This document shows positions 26,099 through 36,157 of a stretch of DNA of 55,352 nucleotides, in pieces. This stretch comes from Ignavibacteria bacterium. Lineage in GTDB: Bacteria > Bacteroidota > Ignavibacteria > Tepidaquicellales > Tepidaquicellaceae. Both the position numbers and the translations under genes were made by a program. Where the stretch lies: assembly GCA_019187405.1 (NCBI GenBank), contig JABAQZ010000028.1, forward strand, positions 1 to 55,352, read 5' to 3'. Each line of letters starts with the position of its first letter. Position 1 is the first letter of the stretch. Under the pieces are notes generated by a model. The model had not been told where the DNA came from and ran no database searches. It saw only the letters and a program-made list of their open reading frames with translations.

Positions 26099-29029
26099 AT
26101 GAAAACAAAAATTAAAGCCGTAAAATATTTTCTGCTTTTGTTCTTTGCTTCTTCAGTTTTCTTTTCATTCATTAATCCTGAAATGAAAATGCAGTCTGAA
26201 GACGGTAATAGTTATTTCAAAATGCCGGGAGGACTGACCGAAACAGATTACATGAGCAATACCGTAATTGTAAAGCTTAAGGAAAAAAACAGAAATCTTG
26301 CAGGACTGGATCAGCTTTTCATTCCAGCTGTTAATAAAACACTCGGAGATTTGAATGCCGGCATTGTAAAAATTTTTCCTGATGCAGTTAAGCCGGCTCA
26401 GGAATTTTCTCAAAGCGGAGAAAGATATTCCGATCTGTCTTTGATATATGTCGTAAAATACAACTCTTCGGTTTCGGTAGAAGATGCCGTTAATGAATTG
26501 TATGCAACGGGCGAATTTGAATATGCTCAGCCGAAATATATACAGAAAACATGTTACACTCCTAATGATCCTTCTATCGGCAGCCAATATTTCATAAACA
26601 AAATTCAAGCTCCTGCAGGATGGGACATTCAGAGAGGTGATACCAATGTAGTAATTGGAATTGTCGATACTGGTACCGATTGGGATCATCCGGATCTTGC
26701 TGCAAATATTAAATATAATTATGCCGATCCGATAAACGGAGTTGATGACGACGCCGACGGTTATGTAGATAATTTCAGAGGATGGGATTTTGGCGGTGCG
26801 GATTATACAAATATTGTACCCGATAATAATCCGATGTGCAGCGGATCAAATACAAATCACGGCTCGCATGTCTCCGGAGATGCATCGGCTGTTACCGATA
26901 ACGGAACCGGAGTTGCAGGTCCGGGATTTAAATGCAAACTACTCGGCGTAAAAACTGCTGCTGACAATGATACTCGCGGTGCAGGCGGTACGGCTTTGAT
27001 AATTACCGGCTATGAAGGAGTTAAATATGCCGCAGATAAAGGATGTGCAGTGATTAATTGTTCATGGGGAGGAACCGGCGGTGGACAGTTTGAGCAGGAT
27101 GTAATTACTTATGCAACCATTAACAAAAATGCTCTTGTAGTTTGTGCGGCGGGAAACAATTCATCCAGCGGAAATTTTTTCCCTGCAGGTTATAAATATG
27201 TGCTTAATGTTGCATCCACAACTTCTTCAGATTTAAAATCAGGTTTTTCCAATTACGGAATCAATATCGATGTTTGCGCTCCGGGTTCCGGTATATACAG
27301 CACTCTTTATAATAATTCTTATGCTAATTTTGACGGAACATCAATGGCTTCACCAATAACTGCCGGTACATGCGCAATTGTTAAATCTCAATTCCCAACC
27401 TATACTGCAATGCAGGTAGGAGAAAAAATAAGAGTGACCTGCGATAACATTGACGGCATCAATCCTTCTTATGCAGGCAAGCTGGGTAAAGGCAGAATTA
27501 ACATGCACAGAGCGCTGACTGTAAACTCACCCGCTGTAAGAATTATTTCATATTCTATTACCGACGGCAACAATAATGTACCTCAGCCGAATGATACAAT
27601 AAATATAGCGGGAACATTCAGAAATTATTTGGACGCAACTTCAAACTGCAATGTACAGATTTCTACAACTTCAACTGCAGTTGCAATTTTAAATTCTTCT
27701 TCGACCCTCGGTGCAATTCCAACACTTGGAACAGCTAACAACAATTCAAGTCCGTTCAAAGTAAGAATAAACGGAACGGCTCCTACAAATACAATTGTTG
27801 AATTCAAACTGAATTACACTGACGGAAGCTATACCGACTTTGAGTATTTTACAGTTGTAATAAATCCGAGTTATTTCAACATGGGAATCAATAAAATTAC
27901 GACTACAATCAACAGCAAAGGTCATTTTGGATTTAATGATTTCCCAAACAATACACAGGGAGTAGGATTTAAATACAATAATGGCGAAAATCTAACTTAC
28001 GAAGGAGCGTTGATTTGCGCAGTATCGTCAACGAAAGTTTCTGATGTAGCGCGGGGAAGTTCAGGATCAACTCAGAATAATGACTTTACCTCAATTATTC
28101 CTTTTCAGATTACCGAGCCGGGAATAATTTCTAATCAGGATGGAAATTCTAAATTTAATGATGACGGAGCCGGTTCGACTAAGATCGGCATTGAAGTAAA
28201 CTACAGCTGTTATGAATTCATTAATCCCGTCGATGAAGATTACATCATGATGAAATACAGAATAAAAAATACGACTTCAAGCACAATTACTAATTTTTAT
28301 GCGGGATTATTTTCCGATTGGGATATTGGTGTTAATGGTGCACTTAACAGAGCCGACTGGGATGCCGTAAATCAACTTGGGTATATATGGAGAACAGACA
28401 ACAATCCTGCTACTTATGCAGGGATAACTCTTTTATCAGCGGCAAATGTTCACTACTGGGCAATTGACAACGAGCAAAACATTTCCGGAAATCCCTGGAA
28501 TATTTATGACGGATTTACTGATACGGAGAAGTTTCAGTCATTGTCTTCAGGCATTGGCAGACAGCAGGCAGGCGGTACAACGGGAAGAGACGTTTCTCAT
28601 GTTGTCGGCAGCGGTCCTTATTCCATTCCTGCAGGAGAAGAGATTTCAATTGTATTTGCCGTGTTAGCTGGAGATAATCTGAATGATCTGAAAGCAAATG
28701 CGATAGCTGCAAAGAATAAATACAACTCATTGCTTTCCGTTGTGAATTATAATTCGGTAATTCCAAACAGTTACAGTCTGTCACAAAATTTTCCGAATCC
28801 TTTTAATCCTAATACAAGCATTAAATTCGGAATTCCCGTAACGGGAAACGCAAGCCTGAAAGTATATGACATATCGGGTAAGTTAATAGAAGAAATTGTT
28901 AACGGCGTCATGAATGCCGGAAGTTATGATGTTAATTTTGACGGAAGCGGACTTTCGAGCGGAGTTTATTTTTACAAGCTTCAAGCAGAAGGTTTTGTTG
29001 AAACGAAACGGATGCTGCTGATAAAATAA
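26099..29029 (+). CDS. Secreted subtilisin-like (S8) serine protease with T9SS sorting domain
   Basis: A 976-residue exported protease. Residues 1-25 are a signal peptide, followed by an inhibitor-like propeptide region (about 50-150). The S8 catalytic triad is D190 (IGIVDTGTDWDHPDL), H254 (NHGSHVSG) and S415 (FDGTSMASP). A beta-rich middle region (about 480-870) has no family I can name. The end, starting at SLSQNFPNPFNPNTSIKF and closing SGVYFYKLQAEGFVETKRMLLIK-like, is a type A T9SS C-terminal domain, removed after passage through the outer membrane. The product is thus surface-bound or released and likely degrades extracellular protein. A terminator follows at once. Confidence 0.95.
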   Translation: MKTKIKAVKYFLLLFFASSVFFSFINPEMKMQSEDGNSYFKMPGGLTETDYMSNTVIVKLKEKNRNLAGLDQLFIPAVNKTLGDLNAGIVKIFPDAVKPAQEFSQSGERYSDLSLIYVVKYNSSVSVEDAVNELYATGEFEYAQPKYIQKTCYTPNDPSIGSQYFINKIQAPAGWDIQRGDTNVVIGIVDTGTDWDHPDLAANIKYNYADPINGVDDDADGYVDNFRGWDFGGADYTNIVPDNNPMCSGSNTNHGSHVSGDASAVTDNGTGVAGPGFKCKLLGVKTAADNDTRGAGGTALIITGYEGVKYAADKGCAVINCSWGGTGGGQFEQDVITYATINKNALVVCAAGNNSSSGNFFPAGYKYVLNVASTTSSDLKSGFSNYGINIDVCAPGSGIYSTLYNNSYANFDGTSMASPITAGTCAIVKSQFPTYTAMQVGEKIRVTCDNIDGINPSYAGKLGKGRINMHRALTVNSPAVRIISYSITDGNNNVPQPNDTINIAGTFRNYLDATSNCNVQISTTSTAVAILNSSSTLGAIPTLGTANNNSSPFKVRINGTAPTNTIVEFKLNYTDGSYTDFEYFTVVINPSYFNMGINKITTTINSKGHFGFNDFPNNTQGVGFKYNNGENLTYEGALICAVSSTKVSDVARGSSGSTQNNDFTSIIPFQITEPGIISNQDGNSKFNDDGAGSTKIGIEVNYSCYEFINPVDEDYIMMKYRIKNTTSSTITNFYAGLFSDWDIGVNGALNRADWDAVNQLGYIWRTDNNPATYAGITLLSAANVHYWAIDNEQNISGNPWNIYDGFTDTEKFQSLSSGIGRQQAGGTTGRDVSHVVGSGPYSIPAGEEISIVFAVLAGDNLNDLKANAIAAKNKYNSLLSVVNYNSVIPNSYSLSQNFPNPFNPNTSIKFGIPVTGNASLKVYDISGKLIEEIVNGVMNAGSYDVNFDGSGLSSGVYFYKLQAEGFVETKRMLLIK

Positions 29030-29045
29030 AATTTTTTTTATATCG

Positions 29046-29080
29046 AAATCCCGTCATGAGATTAATGACGGGATTTTTCA
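29046..29080. terminator. Bidirectional terminator between the subtilase and a lipoprotein gene
   Basis: AAATCCCGTCAT (29046-29057) pairs perfectly with ATGACGGGATTT (29065-29076) around a 7-base loop, followed by a T-run to the right and preceded by a weaker A-rich flank. The genes on both sides end towards it, so it can serve both. Confidence 0.85.
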
Positions 29081-29098
29081 ACAAATTTCGTAAAAATA

Positions 29099-29515
29099 TT
29101 ACTGATATTTAAACCAGTCTCCGATAATATACCATTTCCCGTTTATCAGCTTAAAGACAAGCGGATTTACAAGTGCGTCGCTTACGTAAGTCATCTCTTT
29201 TTTTGATTCATTGTAAAGCGGTGAAATGTTTCTTGCAACGGATAAGGCATTATACATCTGAGATTGCTGTCTGCTGCCGAATTGAAGCAGTACCTTGTCA
29301 ACTCCGCCTACTTTTGTAATGTAAGATGGATCAACATACTGTGAAACGAATTCATTATAATGAGCTCCGTTAAGTACGTTTCGCATTGTTTGCATCTGAT
29401 CCTTAAGAAGACTTTCATATTTTCCGTAATCAGGCGAGACGCTTCCCGAACAGGAATATAATGAGAATGCAATTGCAATAATTGAAAATGAAATACAGAA
29501 AAATTTTGACTTCAT
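29099..29515 (-). CDS. Putative lipoprotein of unknown function (138 aa)
   Basis: The N-terminus is a hydrophobic signal followed by SLYSCSG, a lipobox-like site with Cys22, so the mature protein is probably lipid-anchored in the inner or outer membrane. The rest holds a helical region (YESLLKDQMQTMRNVLNG) and a beta-rich end (VFKLINGKWYIIGDWFKY), reminiscent of small NTF2-like or DUF4878-type folds, though I cannot assign it. It is convergent with the subtilase gene and shares its terminator. Upstream, TATATTTT on the minus strand about 35 bases before the ATG could be its promoter. Confidence 0.7.
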   Translation of the reverse strand: MKSKFFCISFSIIAIAFSLYSCSGSVSPDYGKYESLLKDQMQTMRNVLNGAHYNEFVSQYVDPSYITKVGGVDKVLLQFGSRQQSQMYNALSVARNISPLYNESKKEMTYVSDALVNPLVFKLINGKWYIIGDWFKYQ

Positions 29516-29702
29516 ATAATTGTAATTAAAATTTTATTTTGTATAAAATATACTTATAATATTTTTAATTCAAGTAACAGATTTATTTAATTGCGTTTTT
29601 AATCCGATTAATTATATTGAGTTTGTGAATAGGGTGTAACTCATAAAGTTTATTCACTTATTCGCGCAAAAATTTGCAATAATATTATTTAATAAAATCA
29701 AA

Positions 29703-32204
29703 TTGCGTCCAACGATCAAAATCATATTAGGTCTGATACTTCTGATTCTCGTTGTCTTAATTACACTCGGTGTTTTGTTTAATAATCTTACTCATAAATC
29801 TTTTTATGATGAGTCCGGAATAATAAGTGTAAAAGGTATTGCAGACAAGATTAACATTTACAAAACAGAGCAGGGCGTTTCCATGATATTTGCCGAGAAT
29901 GAAGCAGACATGTACTTTGCTCTCGGATATATGCATGCACAGGACAGACTATGGCAGATGGATTTAATGAGGAGAGTTGCCGAAGGAAGATTGTCGGAGA
30001 TATTTGGAATTAGTGTTAAGGATTACGACATTCTTTTCAGGACAATAGGGATTAAAAGAAACTCGGAAGTGATATACAACCGGCTTTCGGTAAAATCAAA
30101 ATCAATTCTGACTGAATACTCAAATGGGGTTAATTATTTTATCACTCAGAATTTAAAACAGCTTCCGCTTGAATTCGACATACTGAATTACAAACCGGAT
30201 GATTGGAAACCCGAGCATTCGGTCATGCTTTTAAAACTCATGAGTTGGGAGCTAAATCTTTCTTGGTACACTGATTTTATGTTTGGTGAAATCGTCAATA
30301 AACTGGGATATGAACGCGCATTGGATTTGTTTCCGGATTATCCCGAAGATGCGCCTTACATTGTTAACAAAGATGCGTCGAAGACAAAGATTGATTCGCT
30401 TAAAAAGACCAGCAGCCTGTATGATGAAATCGACAGATTAAAAATAAATGAGCTTGGCAGGGGATATTTTGATTTGTCATGCGGATTCAGAAAAGATTTT
30501 GGTCTTGAAGGTACTCATGTTGGAAGCAACTCATGGGTTGTCGGCAGCAGCAGAACGGAAAATTCAAAGCCAATGCTTGCAAACGATCCACATCTCACTC
30601 TACAGGTTCCTTCAAAATGGTATGAAGTCAGTCTGTATGATAACCAGAAAAAATATAACGTTTGCGGATTTTCAATTCCCGGTATTCCCGGAATTGCAAT
30701 CGGTCACAATGGTGCGATATCATGGGGACTTACAAATCTGATGTGTGACGATTCTGATTTTTTTATTCTGAAAAAGGATTCATCGAATAATAAAAAATTT
30801 ATTTTCAGAAATGAATCTTTTGATCTTGACAGCACGGTTGAAACAATTAAGATTAAAGATGTTCAGGATGAATTAGTGATTACGGTATATCACACTTTTC
30901 TCGGACCGGTAATATCGGGTCTTGAAAAGACAGGATTTACAAATAAACAGAAATTTCATTCCGGAGTAAATGAGATTTTGACATTCAGGTGGACAGGCTC
31001 GGAGTTCAGCGATGAAATAGAAACATTTTATAAAATTAACAATGCTCAAAACCTGAATGACTTTAGAACAGCGTTAAAGACTTACGGCTCGCCTGCATTG
31101 AATTTTACTTATGCTGATACTGCCGGCAATATCGCTTACTTTGCTGCGGGGTATGTGCCTATCAGAGCCGGGCTGACTTCACCCGAAAGAGCTCTGTTTC
31201 CTTCCGGAGAAGGATTGGATTGGAAAGGTTTTATTCCGCCGGACGAATTACCGCAAGAAATAAATCCTGAATCAGATTACATTGTAACAGCAAACAATAA
31301 GCCGCAGAAAAATTTCAAACAATATATTTCAAATCTGTATGAACCTCATTACAGAGCTGAAAGAATTAAAACCATGATAGAGTCTTATCCGGTATTGTCA
31401 GTAAATGAATTCAAACTGATGCAAAACGATGTGTATTCAATACAGGCAAAGGAGTTCTGCGGTTATTTGTTACAAGCTTTTGGAGATTCATCTAATCTTA
31501 CCGAAGATATACGAAAATACATCAAGATGCTTAAGGAATGGGATTATGAATTTAAGATAAATTCACAGGCTGCAACATTGTTTGCAAGATATGAAGCTGA
31601 ACTTTATAAAAATTTGTACAAAGAAATTCTTGGGAATGACTTATTTGAGAATTATTTGTTTCTTAAAAACATACCGGTAAGGAACACTTCAAAACTTCTG
31701 AAAAAAAATTCATCAATTTTATTTGAAAATGAATTTCAAAAGCATCAACTTTTAAGAAAAAGTTTTTATGATGCAGTATCGGGACTGATCCAGTCTTATG
31801 GAAATGATTTGAATAACTGGAGCTGGGGAGAAGTGCATGAAGTAACATTGAGACATCCTCTCGGAAGCATTGCGGCTTTGAGCGCAAAGCTTAACATCGG
31901 ACCTTTTAAAACAAGCGGCTGCGGAACAACGGTGAATAATCTCGAGTACGGCTTTTCATCTGTTTTGAATAATTCCGATTTTGAAGTTGTACTGGGTCCG
32001 TCATTAAGAATGATAACTGATCTTTCGGAAATAAAATATTACCTGTCAGTAATTCCATCCGGACAATCGGGTCAGCCGCTTCATCAGAATTACAGCGATC
32101 AGTCGAGGATTTGGCTCAATGGTGATTACAAGAAAGTAACTGTGGATTTTGACGAGCTGAAAAGAGTAAATCTTAAACTTCTTACAATGGAACCTGCAAA
32201 TTAA
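29703..32204 (+). CDS. Penicillin acylase family (S45) Ntn hydrolase
   Basis: An 833-residue amidase. One hydrophobic helix near the N-terminus (about 5-27) is an export signal or membrane anchor. The alpha-chain region has AENEADMYFALGYMHAQDRLWQMD, the family hallmark, here at about 64-87. Autocleavage is expected before Ser275 in HVGSNSWVV, which becomes the nucleophile; the following DPHLTLQVPSKWYEV and GIAIGHN are conserved. Relatives hydrolyse penicillins, cephalosporins, acyl-homoserine lactones or other N-acyl amides, and the substrate here is unknown. It uses a TTG start (29703) and ends 6 bp before rsmA, probably one transcript. Confidence 0.92.
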   Translation: MRPTIKIILGLILLILVVLITLGVLFNNLTHKSFYDESGIISVKGIADKINIYKTEQGVSMIFAENEADMYFALGYMHAQDRLWQMDLMRRVAEGRLSEIFGISVKDYDILFRTIGIKRNSEVIYNRLSVKSKSILTEYSNGVNYFITQNLKQLPLEFDILNYKPDDWKPEHSVMLLKLMSWELNLSWYTDFMFGEIVNKLGYERALDLFPDYPEDAPYIVNKDASKTKIDSLKKTSSLYDEIDRLKINELGRGYFDLSCGFRKDFGLEGTHVGSNSWVVGSSRTENSKPMLANDPHLTLQVPSKWYEVSLYDNQKKYNVCGFSIPGIPGIAIGHNGAISWGLTNLMCDDSDFFILKKDSSNNKKFIFRNESFDLDSTVETIKIKDVQDELVITVYHTFLGPVISGLEKTGFTNKQKFHSGVNEILTFRWTGSEFSDEIETFYKINNAQNLNDFRTALKTYGSPALNFTYADTAGNIAYFAAGYVPIRAGLTSPERALFPSGEGLDWKGFIPPDELPQEINPESDYIVTANNKPQKNFKQYISNLYEPHYRAERIKTMIESYPVLSVNEFKLMQNDVYSIQAKEFCGYLLQAFGDSSNLTEDIRKYIKMLKEWDYEFKINSQAATLFARYEAELYKNLYKEILGNDLFENYLFLKNIPVRNTSKLLKKNSSILFENEFQKHQLLRKSFYDAVSGLIQSYGNDLNNWSWGEVHEVTLRHPLGSIAALSAKLNIGPFKTSGCGTTVNNLEYGFSSVLNNSDFEVVLGPSLRMITDLSEIKYYLSVIPSGQSGQPLHQNYSDQSRIWLNGDYKKVTVDFDELKRVNLKLLTMEPAN

Positions 32205-32210
32205 AATTAA

Positions 32211-33077
32211 TTGCCTTCAATTAAAGAGAAATATGAAAAGTACCGTCCGAAAAAATTTCTCGGGCAAAATTTTCTTGTAGATGAAAACATTGCGCTTAAA
32301 ATTGTAAAATCACTTAATGTCGGCAAAAACGACACAGTCATCGAGATAGGTCCTGGTCAAGGTATTCTTACAAAACATTTCCTCAGTCCTGATATTGATT
32401 TTACTGCTGTTGAATTGGATAAATCAATCTGTCTTAAACTTGAAGACAAATTTAAAGAAAAGCTAATTCTTGTTAACTGCGATTTTCTGAAATTTGATCT
32501 GATCAAGTTTACTAATATTCTTCCGAAAGGAAAAAAATTAAAAATAATAGGAAACATTCCATACAACATTACGACAGAAATCCTCTTTAAGCTGTTTGAT
32601 ACAGCCGATAAAATTGATACAGCCGTTTTGATGATGCAAAAGGAAGTAGCGCAAAGACTTAAAGCAAAACCCGGCAGTAAAGAATATGGAATACTTGCAG
32701 TTCAGACACAGGTAAATTCCAAGCCGGAAATTTTATTTAACGTATCACCGGGATCTTTTTTTCCTAAACCGAAGGTTGAATCATCAGTAATAAGACTTTC
32801 TTTTTCAAATATTAATTACGGCATAATCAACAAGGAGATTTTCAGGGATCTTGTAAGAAGCAGTTTCGGGCAAAGAAGGAAAACTCTTTCCAACTCCCTG
32901 AAAACTTTTTTTCAAAATCCGGAACTGTCCGGTTACAAGCCTGAGTTTGATTACGGCAGGAGGGCAGAATCGGTGAGTATAGAAGAGTTTGTAAATATAT
33001 CCAATAAAATTTCAGAACATCTTTTGATTAATTCAAAGAATAATTATTTATCTTCTCACGTCAAAAAAACTTTTTAA
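32211..33077 (+). CDS. rsmA: 16S rRNA dimethyladenosine transferase
   Basis: RsmA/KsgA dimethylates two adjacent adenines in the 3' hairpin of 16S rRNA using S-adenosylmethionine. Signatures are KKFLGQNFLVD (14-24), the SAM loop VIEIGPGQG (43-51) and the catalytic NIPYN (115-119). The C-terminal domain has SFGQRRKTLSNSL. The 288-residue length fits. It starts at TTG 32211, 6 bp after the penicillin acylase stop. Its last 30 bases overlap tail-to-tail with tadA. Confidence 0.95.
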   Translation: MPSIKEKYEKYRPKKFLGQNFLVDENIALKIVKSLNVGKNDTVIEIGPGQGILTKHFLSPDIDFTAVELDKSICLKLEDKFKEKLILVNCDFLKFDLIKFTNILPKGKKLKIIGNIPYNITTEILFKLFDTADKIDTAVLMMQKEVAQRLKAKPGSKEYGILAVQTQVNSKPEILFNVSPGSFFPKPKVESSVIRLSFSNINYGIINKEIFRDLVRSSFGQRRKTLSNSLKTFFQNPELSGYKPEFDYGRRAESVSIEEFVNISNKISEHLLINSKNNYLSSHVKKTF

Positions 33078-33497
33078 AATACTTCCGCATTTATCGTCAA
33101 GAATACCACCGAGCACATTGCACTTATGATTAAGAGCTTTGTTGTTTGTAATGTTAAACACGCTGCCGCAGGCTCCGCTTTTATTGTCAAAAGCTCCGAA
33201 GAAAACATTTTCTATTTTTGAATGCACAACTGCTCCTGCGCACATTACACAGGGTTCAAGTGTTACATACATCGAACATCCGATCAATTGTTTTGACTGC
33301 AGATATTCAGAAGCCGAAGTAATTGCAAGAATTTCAGCATGAGCTGTCGGGTCTTTGAGAGATTCCACCTGATTGTGAGCTTTTGCAATGATTGTATTAC
33401 TGAATACTATAATGCATCCTACGGGAATTTCATTTTTATCAAATGCTTTTTCTGCTTCCTTCAAAGCATAATTCATATACAGTTCGTTGTGATTCAT
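33048..33497 (-). CDS. tadA: tRNA-specific adenosine deaminase
   Basis: Deaminates A34 to inosine in tRNA-Arg(ACG). The zinc site is H53 and E55 in TAHAEILAI with C83 and C86 in PCVMCAGAV, spacing as in TadA. FGAFDNKSGACGS and N..LNHK are also typical. Length 149 fits. ATG 33497 is 5 bp after the stop of the upstream gene on the same strand, so it is the last gene of a three-gene unit. The tail overlaps rsmA on the other strand by 30 bp. Confidence 0.94.
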   Translation of the reverse strand: MNHNELYMNYALKEAEKAFDKNEIPVGCIIVFSNTIIAKAHNQVESLKDPTAHAEILAITSASEYLQSKQLIGCSMYVTLEPCVMCAGAVVHSKIENVFFGAFDNKSGACGSVFNITNNKALNHKCNVLGGILDDKCGSILKSFFDVRR

Positions 33498-33502
33498 AAA
33501 AA

Positions 33503-34627
33503 TTATTTTTTTTCTGAATTAAAGTCAGCGGAATCAGGCTTACTTGTAAATTCTCTGAAACTTAAAAATTTATAACCTGCTTTTTTTAATTTATATGCTT
33601 CAGTTTTATATTCGTTAAATTCGGCCGGATTTAGCTTTACTTTGTAAAGAAGCTTATTTGATTTGCTTACCGAATCACTGCGAATATCATTAATCAGAGC
33701 ATATACTTTGTTTTCTCCGTTAATTTGTTTTTTGTAAATCGATTCATTAAAGACTTTGAATTTATAGCTTTCAAATTCTTTTATAACATTGTTTACGAAT
33801 TCTTTGTCATTAATCTGATTTTTAAATACAATTCCGGATGCATTGTGAAAATTCAGCGCAATTGATTTTACTTTAGATTTCCAGGTGAGATCTTTCATAT
33901 CTGATTTGACATCGGCGGTTATGTTGTTTTCGTCTCCAATAGTCAATTCGATAATATAATCTTTTCCGGATTCCAAAATTACTGACTGATAATCTGCCTT
34001 GTCATTTCTAAGAGGAAGAATCAGAGAAACATTTTCGGTTGTATTAAGCAGATTTTCTGCTTCGTCAACCTGCATATAATCGATGCTGTCGAGGATAATG
34101 CATACCGAAGGTTTAATTCTCTTTAGAGTATCGGCATAAATAAAATTAAGAGCGGCAATTACAGTTTGAGCAGAATCAGTTTTTGAAATCAGCATTTTAA
34201 TGTTTTTGTTTTTTGGATCTTCGGTTACTTTTTCTTTCAGCGAATATTTTCTAATGTAACCTGAAATGTCATAATTTATTTCGATTGTCATCAGATCAGA
34301 AGGAATTAATATTTCTCTTGCTGTCCAAAGAGTTTTACCGTCAATTCCCGTTTCTTTTATTTTACTTTTAATATCTCTAATCCAGCTGTTTTCAATTCCA
34401 TAAACTGACAATATGGAATCAATGTCTGAATTAAATTTAGCCGTAGAAATTGAATTCAATACAGTATTGTCAGAATTGCCGTTGTCAGGATTTCTGAAAA
34501 AAAACAATGTCATCAGCAAAAGCATCAACAGGCACAAGGCTGAGGCAATAATTATTTTGGTTTTATTATTTATAGGACTCTTATTGTCAGGTTCCGGCGT
34601 TTTCAACTTCCTTCGATACATATTCAA
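33503..34627 (-). CDS. Membrane-anchored protein, distant divergent polysaccharide deacetylase (YibQ-like)
   Basis: A single N-terminal membrane helix (about residues 25-45, IIIASALCLLMLLLMTLFF) precedes a periplasmic domain of about 320 residues. The region CIILDSIDYMQVDEAENLL..VSLILPLRND..ESGKDYIIEL has the rhythm of YibQ/DUF610 divergent polysaccharide deacetylases, in which LDDLG and LAILP lead strands 1 and 2. The metal-binding residues of active deacetylases are not evident, so activity is doubtful. The family link is tentative. The gene overlaps the end of the aldo/keto reductase gene by 41 bp and ends 5 bp before tadA. Confidence 0.6.
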   Translation of the reverse strand: MNMYRRKLKTPEPDNKSPINNKTKIIIASALCLLMLLLMTLFFFRNPDNGNSDNTVLNSISTAKFNSDIDSILSVYGIENSWIRDIKSKIKETGIDGKTLWTAREILIPSDLMTIEINYDISGYIRKYSLKEKVTEDPKNKNIKMLISKTDSAQTVIAALNFIYADTLKRIKPSVCIILDSIDYMQVDEAENLLNTTENVSLILPLRNDKADYQSVILESGKDYIIELTIGDENNITADVKSDMKDLTWKSKVKSIALNFHNASGIVFKNQINDKEFVNNVIKEFESYKFKVFNESIYKKQINGENKVYALINDIRSDSVSKSNKLLYKVKLNPAEFNEYKTEAYKLKKAGYKFLSFREFTSKPDSADFNSEKK

Positions 34628-36014
34628 TTATTTTTTCAGCATTAGAAATTTTATTTTCACTCAATATTTTTAAAGCATCGTTTACATAATTTTCTTTCCG
34701 CATTCCCGTCAATACACAGTCAACACCTGTAACTGATTTCAGGATAAGGTAAGTTTTTTGGGACAAAGTAAGGTTATGATATTTCTTGTCGAGAGAGTTA
34801 TTTATCAATCCATGAATAAAAGCGCTTCTTTTTGCAGCACGGATTTTGTAATATCTTCCGGTTAAATTAAGCAGAAGATAACACTCTTTAAGATATTTTT
34901 CAGTCAATTCCTTTATGCTGTTATCAGTAATAATTTCATTCATTGACTTGATAATGCTGTCAATTTTTGGAGCAAAGATCTGGGATATAACGTCATTAAA
35001 ATGCTCAATGCTTCCGAAAAATTTCCAATTTTCCGAGATAACCTTGCCGGTATTTAAAAGATTACTAAACAGCTTTTTATCATCCCGGCTGATATTTTCA
35101 TGTTCTATTTTTTCGTTTAATAAATCTTCTTCCATCAGAGAAACGAGTTTCATTTTTTTAATGAAATCTTTTTCTTCAAATGCTTCAGATTCAAAGTCGG
35201 CAAATCTTACAAGTCCTTTTGAAGTAATGGCATTCAAAGGACGGTTGATAAACACTTTAAGATTTTTTGTCTTTGCCAGTTCAAGCAGGGTTCTGGTCTT
35301 TTGCAATTGGTTTTTTATCAATGCGCCTGATTCAAGCAGATTCAGAGGAAACTGAATTGCACGAAAATGATTTTCGGCAGAAATACTTTCTGCAATGTCA
35401 ATAACTTTTTCAAGTGACGTAAAGTCATATTTTTCAGAATATCCGACAAATGTATTAGAAGAAATTCCGTAGGATAAAATTTTACCTTCTTTGACTTTTG
35501 ATTCCAGGAATTCAAATGACATTTTTATTCTGTCATAATATTCTTCAGCGGCAGATTGTTTTTCGGTTTTATCCTCTTTTGCTTTTTGAAGAAAGTATTC
35601 CGGATTATGAAGGAGATAAATGTCGATATAATCCTGCTTTAGTCTTTCAAATTGCAGTGTGAGCTGGTATTCAAGAAAATCAGGATGAATGCAATGCCAA
35701 AGTCCAGGCTGGATTTTTACGGTTCCGGAAAACAGCTTACCGGATTTTTCAAGTTCAGTCGCATTTCTGTAATTAGTACCCTGAATATATCCGCCTTTTG
35801 TAACGAGCAGAATATTTTTTCTTTTAATTTTTCCATCATTGACAAGTTTATTAAGTACGTTTCCAACTAATAATTCACTGCCGCCGTTAAAATAATTTGC
35901 AGAAGTATCGATTACGTTTATACCGTTTTCAAGAGCATGCGACAATGCATTTTGATGTTCGTCAATACTGATATCAGTTCTGTAACATCCAAATCCTACG
36001 GATGAGATTTGCAT
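34587..36014 (-). CDS. Aldo/keto reductase family protein with long C-terminal region
   Basis: NAD(P)H-linked oxidoreductase fold. The catalytic tetrad is visible: D36 and Y41 in NVIDTSANYFNGGSE, K73 in LLVTKGGY, and H136 in IYLLHNPEY. At 475 residues it is about 150 longer than a standard aldo/keto reductase; the extra C-terminal half is helical and has no motif I know. The last part, TGVDCVLTGMRKENYVNDAL, is the usual C-terminal nucleotide-contact segment, so the extra length is inserted before it. The substrate is unknown. First gene of a minus-strand unit with the YibQ-like protein and tadA. Confidence 0.87.
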   Translation of the reverse strand: MQISSVGFGCYRTDISIDEHQNALSHALENGINVIDTSANYFNGGSELLVGNVLNKLVNDGKIKRKNILLVTKGGYIQGTNYRNATELEKSGKLFSGTVKIQPGLWHCIHPDFLEYQLTLQFERLKQDYIDIYLLHNPEYFLQKAKEDKTEKQSAAEEYYDRIKMSFEFLESKVKEGKILSYGISSNTFVGYSEKYDFTSLEKVIDIAESISAENHFRAIQFPLNLLESGALIKNQLQKTRTLLELAKTKNLKVFINRPLNAITSKGLVRFADFESEAFEEKDFIKKMKLVSLMEEDLLNEKIEHENISRDDKKLFSNLLNTGKVISENWKFFGSIEHFNDVISQIFAPKIDSIIKSMNEIITDNSIKELTEKYLKECYLLLNLTGRYYKIRAAKRSAFIHGLINNSLDKKYHNLTLSQKTYLILKSVTGVDCVLTGMRKENYVNDALKILSENKISNAEKIIEYVSKEVENAGT

Positions 36015-36157
36015 AATTCTGTTTTAGTGCAAATTAAAGATATAAAATGCATGTATAAAGTCTATTGTTCCGTCAGAAACAGCAGCAAATTATTCTAAGC
36101 TACTAATTCTAAATTATAGAATGATAATTTTATTAATAAATTTTTAAATTGACCGAA

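Noticed and set aside
26165-26689. Antisense 174-codon frame in the subtilase gene
   Set aside because: Shadow of the protease coding strand; no family features.
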